A DNA stretch of 64,000 nt from contig PEKW01000002.1 in assembly GCA_002796995.1 (NCBI GenBank), positions 753,990 to 817,989 on the forward strand, read 5' to 3'. The DNA is from Rhizobium sp. Its GTDB lineage: Bacteria > Pseudomonadota > Alphaproteobacteria > Rhizobiales > Rhizobiaceae. The notes beneath the pieces were generated by a model. It had not been told where the DNA came from and did not search any database. It was given only the letters and a program-made list of their open reading frames with translations. Every line of letters starts with the position of its first letter. The first letter of the stretch is position 1. The position numbers and the translations under genes are program-made. Shown piece after piece: positions 1-8,379 of this stretch.

Positions 1-1
1 C

Positions 2-2266
2 CGCCATGAGCAGGTGATCGCCGCCGTGGAACTGCTGGACGGCGGTGCGACCGTGCCCTTCATCGCCCGTTACCGCAAGGAAGTGACCGGCGGCCTCGAT
101 GACACCCAACTGCGCAATCTCGCCGAACGCCTGACCTATCTGCGCGAGCTCGGCGCCCGCCGCAAGGCGATCGTGGAATCGATCACCTCGCAGGGCAAGA
201 TGACCGACGAGCTGATGGGCAAGATCTTCAAGGTCGCCACCAAGGCCGAGCTCGAAGACATCTACCTGCCCTTCAAGCCGAAGCGCCGTACCCGCGCCGA
301 GATCGCCCGCGAAAAGGGATTGCAGCCGCTGGCCGATGCGATCTGGGCCAATCGGACTGCCGATCCGGCCAAGCTTGCCGAAGCGTACATCAGCTCCGAG
401 GTGCCGGACGTGAAGGCAGCACTCGAAGGCGCCCGCGACATCGTCGCCGAGGCGATCTCGGAAAATGCCGACCTGATCGGCCGGCTGCGCAACGACATGA
501 AGGACCGCGCCATTCTCTATTCCAAGGTGGTCGACGGCAAGGAGCAGGCAGGCGAGAAGTTCGCCGACTATTTCGCCCATTCCGAACGCTGGGCGACCGT
601 TCCCGGCCACCGGGCGCTGGCCATGCTGCGCGGTTGGAACGAGGAGATGCTGACGCTGTCGATCGAGGTCGACAAGGACGATCCGTCGCCGGTCAAGCCG
701 GCCCAGCGCACCATCGCGCTCGCTTACGACATCTCCGGCAAGGGACCGGCCGACCAGTGGCTCATGGAAGTGGCCGGCTGGACCTGGCGTGTGAAGCTTT
801 CCGTATCGCTGTCGCTCGACCTGATGCGCGACCTGCGTGAGCGGGCCGAGGAAGAAGCCATCCACGTCTTCGCCCGCAATCTGAAGGACTTGCTGCTCGC
901 GGCCCCCGCCGGCTCGCGCCCGACCATGGGGCTCGATCCGGGCATCCGCACCGGCGTCAAGGTCGCGGTGGTCGACGGCACCGGCAAGGTGCTGGAGACC
1001 ACCACCGTCTATCCCTTCCCGCCGAAGAACGACATTCGCGGCACCCAGGCCGAGCTTGCCGCGCTGATCCGCAAGCACAAGATCGAGCTGGTCTCCATCG
1101 GTAACGGCACCGGCAGCCGCGAGACCGAACGACTGGTCGCCGACATGCTGGCACAGTTTCCGGCAACGGCCCCGAAGCCGACCAAGGTCATCGTCTCGGA
1201 AGCCGGCGCCTCGGTCTATTCGGCCTCGGAAACCGCCGCCAAGGAGTTTCCCGGCCTCGACGTGTCGCTGCGCGGCGCCGTCTCGATCGCCCGCCGCCTG
1301 CAGGATCCGCTCGCCGAACTGGTCAAGATCGAGCCGAAGTCGATCGGCGTCGGCCAGTACCAGCATGACGTCGACCAGGGCCGGCTCGGCCGCTCGCTCG
1401 ATGCCGTGGTCGAAGACGCGGTGAACGCCGTCGGCGTCGATCTCAACACGGCTTCGGTCCCCCTTCTCGCCCGCGTCTCCGGCCTTGGCAGCTCGATCGC
1501 CGAAGCCATCGTCACGCACCGCGACGAGACCGGCCCCTTCCAGAGCCGCAAGGATCTCCTCAAGGTTCCGCGGCTTGGCGCCCGCACTTTCGAGCAATGC
1601 GCCGGCTTCCTGCGCATCCCGAACGGCAAGGAGCCGCTTGACGCCTCCTCGGTTCACCCCGAGGCCTATGGCGTGGCGAAGAAGATCGTCGCCGCCTGCG
1701 GTCGCGACCTGCGGACGCTGATGGGCGATAGCGCCACCCTGAAGGGCCTCGATCCGAAAAGGTTCATCGACGAGCAGTTCGGCCTGCCGACCGTCAAGGA
1801 CATCATCGCCGAGCTGGAAAAGCCCGGCCGCGACCCGCGCCCGAGCTTCAAGACCGCCACCTTCGCCGACGGCGTGGACGAGATCACCGACCTGAAGCCC
1901 GGCATGCTGCTCGAAGGAACTGTCACCAACGTCGCCGCCTTCGGCGCCTTCGTCGATATCGGCGTGCATCAGGACGGCCTCGTGCACGTCTCCCAGCTCG
2001 CCGATCGTTTCGTCAAGGATCCGCATGAAGTGGTGAAGGCCGGCGACGTGGTGAAGGTTCGCGTGGTCGAAGTCGACGTGAAGCGCAAGCGCATCGCGCT
2101 GACCATGCGCAAGGACGGCGGCGAGGCGCCCCAGCCGTCGATGCGCGACGCGCGCGGCTCGGCGGGTGCCATGCGCCATGCCAATGCCAAGCCCCCGGCC
2201 AAGTCGGAAGCACCGGCCATGGGCGGCCTCGGCGCCGCATTGGCCGAGGCGATGCGCAAGAAATAA
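2..2266 (+). CDS. tex: Tex-family RNA-binding transcription accessory protein (5' end outside window)
   Basis: This is a nucleic-acid-binding S1 protein of the Tex/YhgF family, which contacts RNA and the transcription machinery in the cytoplasm. The reading frame is open to the left edge, so the gene begins upstream of the window; the GTG at 14 is only an internal codon, since Tex proteins carry more N-terminal sequence ahead of the ARYRKE segment. In order it shows the Tex N-terminal helical domain, a YqgF/RNase H-like fold opening with GLDPGIRTG (about residue 305 counted from base 14), a helix-hairpin-helix region near 477-535 ([13 protein letters not shown]) and a C-terminal S1 domain near 625-700 ([17 protein letters not shown]). 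The tail is a basic, low-complexity linker. Assignment is secure; only the start is missing. Confidence 0.95.
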   Translation, partial: RHEQVIAAVELLDGGATVPFIARYRKEVTGGLDDTQLRNLAERLTYLRELGARRKAIVESITSQGKMTDELMGKIFKVATKAELEDIYLPFKPKRRTRAEIAREKGLQPLADAIWANRTADPAKLAEAYISSEVPDVKAALEGARDIVAEAISENADLIGRLRNDMKDRAILYSKVVDGKEQAGEKFADYFAHSERWATVPGHRALAMLRGWNEEMLTLSIEVDKDDPSPVKPAQRTIALAYDISGKGPADQWLMEVAGWTWRVKLSVSLSLDLMRDLRERAEEEAIHVFARNLKDLLLAAPAGSRPTMGLDPGIRTGVKVAVVDGTGKVLETTTVYPFPPKNDIRGTQAELAALIRKHKIELVSIGNGTGSRETERLVADMLAQFPATAPKPTKVIVSEAGASVYSASETAAKEFPGLDVSLRGAVSIARRLQDPLAELVKIEPKSIGVGQYQHDVDQGRLGRSLDAVVEDAVNAVGVDLNTASVPLLARVSGLGSSIAEAIVTHRDETGPFQSRKDLLKVPRLGARTFEQCAGFLRIPNGKEPLDASSVHPEAYGVAKKIVAACGRDLRTLMGDSATLKGLDPKRFIDEQFGLPTVKDIIAELEKPGRDPRPSFKTATFADGVDEITDLKPGMLLEGTVTNVAAFGAFVDIGVHQDGLVHVSQLADRFVKDPHEVVKAGDVVKVRVVEVDVKRKRIALTMRKDGGEAPQPSMRDARGSAGAMRHANAKPPAKSEAPAMGGLGAALAEAMRKK

Positions 2267-2415
2267 GGTCGCCGGGGAGCGGCCGATCAGTCTTCTCCCC
2301 GGGCCCATGCCTCAATAAATGTGAAGCTTCTATAACAAACTGGCGCTTGTCACCGGTCAAGAACGCGTTAAGTTTTGCCGCATTCGTGGAAGCTAGTCGT
2401 ATTTCGGGGGTGTGC

Positions 2416-3672
2416 ATGGCCTCTTCACTACGCAGTCTGCTCAAAAGAGTCGTCCGCAAGGGCACGCTGCAGATCACCGGCGCGGATGGCCGAAGCGAGG
2501 TTTTCGGCGACGGCGGCGGCGACCTGATCGCCCTGCGGTTCACCGATGCGGAAGCCGAGCCGCAGCTTTATGCCGACCCCCAGCTCAAGCTCGCCGAGCT
2601 CTACATGGACGGGCGCATGCTCGTCGAGGCCGGCGACATCTACCAATTGCTGGCTCTGATCAAGTCGAACACGCTCTCCGAGGACCTGACCTTCGGCATG
2701 ATCTGGCGCGGGCTAGCCCGCTATGCGGCGTCCGAGCTGCGCAAGCTCCTGCCGATCAACCGCAATCGCCAGAACGTCGCCCATCATTACGATCTGTCGG
2801 CCAAGCTCTTCGATCTCTTCCTCGATGCCGACTGGCAATATTCCTGCGCCTATTTCCGTCCCGAAGGCATCTCGCTCGATGAGGCGCAGGTCGCCAAGAA
2901 GCGTCACATTGCCGCCAAGCTGCTGCTCGAAGAGGGCCAGCGCGTGCTCGAAGTCGGCTCCGGCTGGGGCGGCATGGCGATGTATCTGGCGGAATCCTCC
3001 AAGGTTACCGTCGACGGCATCACTCTTTCGACCGAGCAGTTGCGGGTCTCGCGCGGACGCGTGGACAAGCGCGGGCTCGCCGATCGCGTCCGCTTCGAAC
3101 TGCAGGACTACCGCACCATGAAGGCGGCGCCCTATGACCGGATCGTCTCGGTCGGCATGTTCGAGCATGTCGGCCGCGGCAACTACGCCGCCTTCTTCCG
3201 CAAGGCCGCCGAACTGCTGAAGGACGACGGCGTGATGGTGCTGCATTCGATCGGCCAGCCCTATCCCTCGCGCTTCAACAATCCCTTCATCGAACGTTAC
3301 ATCTTCCCCGGCGGTTACATTCCCTCGCTCGCCGAAGTGATGCCGGCGGTGGAAAAGGCGGGCCTCCTGGTGCGCGACATCGAGATCCTGCCGCATCACT
3401 ACGCGCGGACGCTGCGCCTGTGGCGCGAGCGCTTCCTCGCTAGGCGGGCGGAGGCGGCGGCGCTCTATGACGAGCGCTTCGTGCGCATGTGGGAGTTCTA
3501 TCTCGCCGGCTCGGAAATGGCCTTCACCCACGAGAACTTCTTCATCTTCCAGATGCAGCTGTCGAAGAGCAATCTGGCCGTGCCCGACAACCGCGACTAC
3601 ATCGCCGAGCGGGAAAGGGCGCTTGCCGCCTTCGACGCCAGCCGGCCGCCGCTGGAAAAGGTGATTTTCTGA
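2416..3672 (+). CDS. cfa: Cyclopropane-fatty-acyl-phospholipid synthase (CFA/mycolic acid synthase family)
   Basis: It transfers a methylene group from S-adenosylmethionine to the double bond of unsaturated acyl chains in membrane phospholipids, normally in stationary phase or acid stress. The protein is 418 residues. A SAM-binding motif I (VLEVGSGWGG) sits near residue 178, and the family segments NVAHHYDLS, YSCAYF and GMFEHVG are all present. I chose the ATG at 2416 because a GGGGG stretch lies just upstream; an in-frame TTG at 2347 would add 23 residues without family similarity. The next gene, ubiA, follows after a hairpin, so it may be transcribed separately. Rhizobia often carry more than one cfa paralog; which one this is cannot be told here. 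Confidence 0.93.
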   Translation: MASSLRSLLKRVVRKGTLQITGADGRSEVFGDGGGDLIALRFTDAEAEPQLYADPQLKLAELYMDGRMLVEAGDIYQLLALIKSNTLSEDLTFGMIWRGLARYAASELRKLLPINRNRQNVAHHYDLSAKLFDLFLDADWQYSCAYFRPEGISLDEAQVAKKRHIAAKLLLEEGQRVLEVGSGWGGMAMYLAESSKVTVDGITLSTEQLRVSRGRVDKRGLADRVRFELQDYRTMKAAPYDRIVSVGMFEHVGRGNYAAFFRKAAELLKDDGVMVLHSIGQPYPSRFNNPFIERYIFPGGYIPSLAEVMPAVEKAGLLVRDIEILPHHYARTLRLWRERFLARRAEAAALYDERFVRMWEFYLAGSEMAFTHENFFIFQMQLSKSNLAVPDNRDYIAERERALAAFDASRPPLEKVIF

Positions 3673-3694
3673 ACAGGGCTGACCGGCCTTTGCG

Positions 3695-3721
3695 GGGAAC
3701 CGGGCCATTCCCCCGGTTCCC
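3695..3721 (+). terminator. Hairpin after the CFA synthase gene
   Basis: A 10-bp perfect stem (GGGAACCGGG / CCCGGTTCCC) with a 7-base loop lies 22 bases after the cfa stop codon. The T-run after it is weak, so it may only partly stop transcription into ubiA. Confidence 0.5.
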
Positions 3722-3752
3722 TTGATCGCGACTTTGTTCTATCAATCCGCCC

Positions 3753-4706
3753 ATGAACACCGCCGCCGATCAGAACGGGCGCGTTGCCGACGCGCCATCC
3801 GACAACTGGGTCTACCGGGTCCTGCCGCCCGCCGCCTGGCCCTATGCGCAACTGGCGCGCTGGGACCGGCCGATCGGCTGGCAACTGCTGATGTGGCCGT
3901 GCTTCTGGTCGTCGGCGCTGGCGGCCAATGTGCTGGCGGAGCGGGGACAGCTGAGCGTCCTGCTTTTTGTCTTCCATCTCTTCCTGTTCTTCGTCGGTTC
4001 GGTCGCCATGCGCGGCGCAGGCTGCACCTATAACGATCTCGTCGACGAGGAGATCGACATGGCGGTAGCGCGCACGCGCTCGCGCCCGCTGCCCTCCGGT
4101 CGCGTGACGCGGCGTGACGCCAAGCTTTTCCTCGTGGCGCAGGCGCTGGTCGGCCTTGTGGTCCTTCTCTGCCTCAACCGTTTTGCCGTGGTTCTCGGCA
4201 TCACCTCGCTGCTGATCGTCGCCATCTACCCGTTTGCCAAGCGCTTCACCGACTGGCCGCAATTCTTCCTCGGGCTTGCCTTTTCCTGGGGGGCGCTGAT
4301 GGGCTGGGCGGCGCTGGCCGGCTGGCTGTCGGTTGCCAGCCTGTTCCTTTATGGGGCAGCGGTCGCCTGGACGATCGGCTACGACACGATCTACGCGCAT
4401 CAGGACAAGGAGGACGACGCGCTTGTCGGCGTGCGTTCCACCGCCCGCCTGTTCGGCGAGGATACGCGCCGCTGGCTGGTCGGCCTCTACGGCCTGACGC
4501 TCTTCCTGCTGTTCGTCGCCTTTGCCTTTGCCGGCGTCGGCTTCCTCGCCTATGTCGGCCTGGCGATCGCCGGCGGCATGTTCGCCTACCAGATCCGCGT
4601 GCTGAACATCGACGATCCGGCCCAGTGCCTGGCGCTGTTCAAGTTCAACAACAAGGTCGGCGCGATCCTCTTCCTCGGCCTGCTGGCGGCGCTGCCCTTC
4701 GCCTGA
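3753..4706 (+). CDS. ubiA: 4-hydroxybenzoate polyprenyltransferase
   Basis: UbiA joins the polyprenyl chain to 4-hydroxybenzoate, the first membrane step of ubiquinone synthesis. The 317-residue protein is polytopic. It has both aspartate-rich prenyl-diphosphate motifs: NDLVDEEID following GAGCTY (near residue 90) and DTIYAHQDKEDD (near residue 210). It also shows the family signatures RWDRPIGW near the N-terminus and RTRSRPLPSG after the first motif. Length is slightly above the usual 290 because of a polar N-terminal extension. It stands alone on the plus strand between two terminator-like hairpins. Confidence 0.95.
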   Translation: MNTAADQNGRVADAPSDNWVYRVLPPAAWPYAQLARWDRPIGWQLLMWPCFWSSALAANVLAERGQLSVLLFVFHLFLFFVGSVAMRGAGCTYNDLVDEEIDMAVARTRSRPLPSGRVTRRDAKLFLVAQALVGLVVLLCLNRFAVVLGITSLLIVAIYPFAKRFTDWPQFFLGLAFSWGALMGWAALAGWLSVASLFLYGAAVAWTIGYDTIYAHQDKEDDALVGVRSTARLFGEDTRRWLVGLYGLTLFLLFVAFAFAGVGFLAYVGLAIAGGMFAYQIRVLNIDDPAQCLALFKFNNKVGAILFLGLLAALPFA

Positions 4707-4732
4707 TCGCTCTGTCCCGATGTGAAACACGA

Positions 4733-4761
4733 AAACGGCCCGGATCTGCATCCGGGCCGTT
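4733..4761. terminator. Bidirectional terminator between ubiA and the DUF6101-type gene
   Basis: A strong inverted repeat (AAACGGCCCGGAT / ATCCGGGCCGTTT, loop CTG) lies between the convergent ends of ubiA and the minus-strand gene at 4811-5383. A-rich and T-rich flanks on the two sides suit termination in both directions. Confidence 0.8.
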
Positions 4762-4810
4762 TCGTCATCAGCTCAAATTAACGGGTCAGGCCAGCCGGCG
4801 CGGCCAGGCC

Positions 4811-5383
4811 TCAGTTGCGGGCGATGATTTCCTTGCCGGAAATCTTCATCGTCACGCCGAGCTTGCCGGTCGTGCGGCGCACCAGGAAGCGCGGGCGGCG
4901 CTCGGCGAAATAGGAATGGCGGCGGCGCGGCTGCGTTTCGCGGGCCCGGACGTCGCCGAGATGTTCTTCGAGCGGGCGGGCGACGCCGTCGGCCTCGACC
5001 ATCAGCATGGGAATGCGGAAGGCATCCGACCAGCCGCGCCAGTCGGCGGCGATGTCGCAAAGGTCATGGGCGACAAGAAGCGGGATGCACAGCTCCGGAT
5101 CCTCGTGATGCAGTTCCAGCGTAACGGTCACTTCCCCGTCTCCATGATCGATCGCCCGTGCGGCCACACCCTTGAAGGCGCGCGCCGGCAAGGCGAATGA
5201 AAGGGGCAGGCCGCTCGAGGCCAGGATCTTGCGCAGCACGGCACCACGTTCGTCGATGGTTATCGTCACATCGCCGGAAGCACCCCGCGCTGCGTAGGTG
5301 ACCTGTTGCGGAAACCGAGTCGGATCCAGTCGCAACGTTGCGCCTGCCCATGCGGGCTTCATAACCGTGTTCGTCATCTTCAT
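4811..5383 (-). CDS. Conserved rhizobial protein, DUF6101-type
   Basis: Function unknown. The 190-residue protein is soluble with no signal peptide or membrane segment, and resembles the DUF6101 proteins of Rhizobiales. It has a basic, arginine-rich stretch near residues 148-168 (ETQPRRRHSYFAERRPRF), which could contact nucleic acid or acidic lipids; that is inference. The ATG at 5383 is preceded by AAGGG at good distance. It is monocistronic, convergent to ubiA, and its promoter region would be shared with the divergent DUF1217 gene at 5649. Confidence 0.75.
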   Translation of the reverse strand: MKMTNTVMKPAWAGATLRLDPTRFPQQVTYAARGASGDVTITIDERGAVLRKILASSGLPLSFALPARAFKGVAARAIDHGDGEVTVTLELHHEDPELCIPLLVAHDLCDIAADWRGWSDAFRIPMLMVEADGVARPLEEHLGDVRARETQPRRRHSYFAERRPRFLVRRTTGKLGVTMKISGKEIIARN

Positions 5384-5648
5384 GCTACCCTTGTTTTACC
5401 CGAGAGCGCTTCATGCGTTCATCTGACTGGGACTTTTCGTCCTCTATGGCGTGAAGGTAGCGCCTCCCCCTGAGAGACAGCTTAAAAATCGCGGTTAAAA
5501 AAACTTTGCCGGCTCAAATGGTTAGCGTTTTCGAATGTGGCACGGTTTCGAAAATGTGAATATGCCGGCCCCGTGTCAGGCCGGGACAAGCCTCGCTCGC
5601 CACACTCTGCGAAAATTGCAATGCTTCGTTCGCAAGAGAGCCGCTTCC

Positions 5649-8267
5649 ATGGTTTCGACCTATCTGAGCTACGACCTCGTCGTGCGCGATATCAAATCCA
5701 GCCTCAACCGTACCGCCAGCGACGCGCAGGTCGCGCGCGAATCGGCCTATTACGAAGAGAATATCGGCAAGGTGACCTCGGTCGACGAGTTCCTCGACGA
5801 TTACCGTCTTTACTCCTTCGCCATGAAGGCGCATGGCCTGGAAGACATGACCTATGCCAAGGCCTTCATGCGCAAGGTCCTGGAAAGCGACCTGACGGAC
5901 GACAACAGCTATGCCAACAAGCTGACCGACGACCGCTACCGCAATTTCGCCGCCGCCTTCTCGTTTTCCTCGTCGACCAAGATCCCGCAGACCGAAGCCC
6001 AGACCGACGAGGTGATCGGGCTCTACAACGCGACCATCGTCAACAGGGACGAACGGCTCGCCGAGGATACCCGCTACTACGAGATCATGGTCGACCGGAC
6101 GACCAATGTGGATGTCTTTCTGCACGACGACCGGCTGCGCGACTATGTGCTGACCGCCTACGGCATCGACCGGAAGAACTACAACTACGACATGGTCCGC
6201 GGCGCGATGTCGAGCAATGTCAGCGATCCGACCAGCTACTACAATACGGTGATCCTGCCCCAGGCGAACGCGGCCTCCACCCAGATCGCCAACAACAACA
6301 CCATCCTGACTGCCGTCAACGGCCGCGTGACGGCCATGACACTGGCCGCGACCATGCAGAGCGTGATCGACCAGCAACCGGTGATCCAGGGGCAGATCGA
6401 CGATCTGGAGCTGCAGAAGCTCGAACCGGCCGCCGACATCCCGGCGCTCGATGCGCAGATCGCCACCCTGCAGGCGCAAATCCAGGCGATGTACACCGCC
6501 GTCGGCGTCACCGACGTCAGCGAAGTGCCGCCGCTTCTCTCGGCCCAGCAGACCATCATCGACAACTACAACGCCATCCTGCCGCCGATCGGCACGGAGA
6601 CGACGGCGCTGGTCAACAAACTCAAGGCGGACAACAAGCGGCTGCAGAGCGTCGTCTCGGGCTTCTCCGCCTATGAACAGCTGGCCAACGCCTTCGGCTT
6701 CGCCAGCGACGGAACCGTGGCCGCCGGCTCGGCCCAGACCGCCGAGAACAAGAAGGCGACCACCAATCTCTATGTCTTCGGCCAGGATCGGCTCACCCGG
6801 ACCGGGGCCATGCTGAACGACGAATACTACAAGTCGAAGATCGGCAGCATGACGACCGTCGACGACCTTCTGGCCGACGGCCGGCTGGTCTCCTACCTCC
6901 GGACCGCCTTCGGGTTGACCAGCGCCGCCATCGTCTCCTCCACGCTCAAATTCGTCATCACCAGCGACCCGGACGATCCGGCGAGCTATCTCAACCAGCA
7001 GTACAAGACGAACAAGAACTACGACAATTTCGTCGCGCTGGCCCGGGCGACCAACTACCAGGCGGACGGCACGCTCGCCTCTGGTGACGTACCGCAGACC
7101 CCGCAGCAGCTGTTGCAGACTTCGAGCCGCTATTTCTCGGGCTATGACGATACCTTCGAGGAAGCCGACGACCGGGCGATCAAGGCCTACAAGAATGCGC
7201 TGGCGGCGTTCAACACCGACAGCGGCAGCATCCGCTCGGTCGACGAACTGGTGAACACCAAGGCCGTCTATACCTTCGCCATGCAGGCCGTCGGCCTCGA
7301 CCCGGACGAGATCTCCAAGCGGACGATGAAGAAGGTCCTGATGAGCGATCTCGACGATCCGAAGAGCTTTGCCAATTCGCTGAAGGATGATCGCTACGTC
7401 AAGTTCGCCCGTCTGTTCAACTTCGACGAAAAAGGCGAGCTGAGCTGGCCCGCCATGGCCCAGGACGAAGGCACGATCAAGAAATACGCCAAGAACTACA
7501 TCGTCCAGAAGACCCGTTTCGCCGACGAGGCGCAGAAGGAAAAGATCAAGAAGGACGCTGAAACCGAGGCCGAGTACTACCAGGACAAGATTTCCAGCCT
7601 GAAGACGCTCGACGAATTCCTCGGCGACAAGCGGCTGGTCGACGTGGCGCTCGTCGCCAAGGGGATCGCGCCGGAAAACGTTACCCCCGAGTTCATGAAG
7701 AAGGTCTTCGCCTCCGATCTCGGCGATCCCAAGAGCTTCGTCCACCAGCAGCCGGACAGCCGCTTCGCCGAACTTCTGGCCTCGTTCAATTTCAACGAGA
7801 ACGGCAAGGTTGCCAGCACGCCGAACGATGGCATCCAGACTCCGGGCGAAGTGCGCGAGGAGCTCAACCTGTTCCTGCGCCAGACGCTCGAGACCGAGGA
7901 AGGCAACAACAATGCCGGCGTCCGGCTCGCGCTCTATTTCGAGCGCATGGCCGGGTCGATCACCTCCGCCTACGACATTCTCGGCGACACGGCGCTGCTC
8001 GAATTCTTCCGCACCACCTACAGCCTGCCGGCCGAGCTCTCGAGCATGGACATCGACCAGCAGGCGCGGATCGTCGAGAAGAACCTCAAGCTTTCCGATC
8101 TGGCCGATACCGAGAAGCTCTCCAAGCTCGTCCGGCGCTTCACCATCATGTACGACATGGAGAATGGCGGCGGTTCTTCGCCCTCCCTGTCGATCCTGAT
8201 GGGCGGCGGCAGTGTCGGCATCAGTGCCGACCTGCTGATGTCGATTTCGCAGCTGCGCGCAGGTTGA
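5649..8267 (+). CDS. Large tandem-repeat DUF1217 protein, paralog 1
   Basis: DUF1217 proteins are known from rhizobial flagellar gene clusters, but their function is undefined. The ATG at 5649 (GAGAG upstream) gives 872 residues. I read five diverged units of the pattern YY-(E/S)-x-I-x3-(T/S)-(T/S)-VD-E/D-LL...F-x-F-N near residues 33-105, 142-355, 391-475, 511-597 and 641-720, then a shared C-terminal domain at about 735-872. Unit 2 holds a roughly 140-residue insert (about 200-340) rich in Ala, Gln, Asn and Leu, probably helical. There is no Sec or Tat signal and no membrane segment. No flagellar genes are visible nearby. The next gene is a paralog with the same layout, so the pair arose by duplication. 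Confidence 0.8.
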   Translation: MVSTYLSYDLVVRDIKSSLNRTASDAQVARESAYYEENIGKVTSVDEFLDDYRLYSFAMKAHGLEDMTYAKAFMRKVLESDLTDDNSYANKLTDDRYRNFAAAFSFSSSTKIPQTEAQTDEVIGLYNATIVNRDERLAEDTRYYEIMVDRTTNVDVFLHDDRLRDYVLTAYGIDRKNYNYDMVRGAMSSNVSDPTSYYNTVILPQANAASTQIANNNTILTAVNGRVTAMTLAATMQSVIDQQPVIQGQIDDLELQKLEPAADIPALDAQIATLQAQIQAMYTAVGVTDVSEVPPLLSAQQTIIDNYNAILPPIGTETTALVNKLKADNKRLQSVVSGFSAYEQLANAFGFASDGTVAAGSAQTAENKKATTNLYVFGQDRLTRTGAMLNDEYYKSKIGSMTTVDDLLADGRLVSYLRTAFGLTSAAIVSSTLKFVITSDPDDPASYLNQQYKTNKNYDNFVALARATNYQADGTLASGDVPQTPQQLLQTSSRYFSGYDDTFEEADDRAIKAYKNALAAFNTDSGSIRSVDELVNTKAVYTFAMQAVGLDPDEISKRTMKKVLMSDLDDPKSFANSLKDDRYVKFARLFNFDEKGELSWPAMAQDEGTIKKYAKNYIVQKTRFADEAQKEKIKKDAETEAEYYQDKISSLKTLDEFLGDKRLVDVALVAKGIAPENVTPEFMKKVFASDLGDPKSFVHQQPDSRFAELLASFNFNENGKVASTPNDGIQTPGEVREELNLFLRQTLETEEGNNNAGVRLALYFERMAGSITSAYDILGDTALLEFFRTTYSLPAELSSMDIDQQARIVEKNLKLSDLADTEKLSKLVRRFTIMYDMENGGGSSPSLSILMGGGSVGISADLLMSISQLRAG

Positions 8268-8379
8268 AGGCCGCCGTCGCGGCCGCCCTGACCTCTGCCG
8301 GATGCCGATAAGCCCGAAGCTGGTTTCGGGTCGCATATTGATTGTCATATTTCATTTCGTTTTCTCGGAAGGACCCCGC

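Noticed and set aside
5514-8348. A 944-codon open frame on the minus strand opposite DUF1217 paralog 1
   Set aside because: It mirrors the plus-strand gene codon bias, is repetitive in the same rhythm, and lacks a start context or any recognisable domain.
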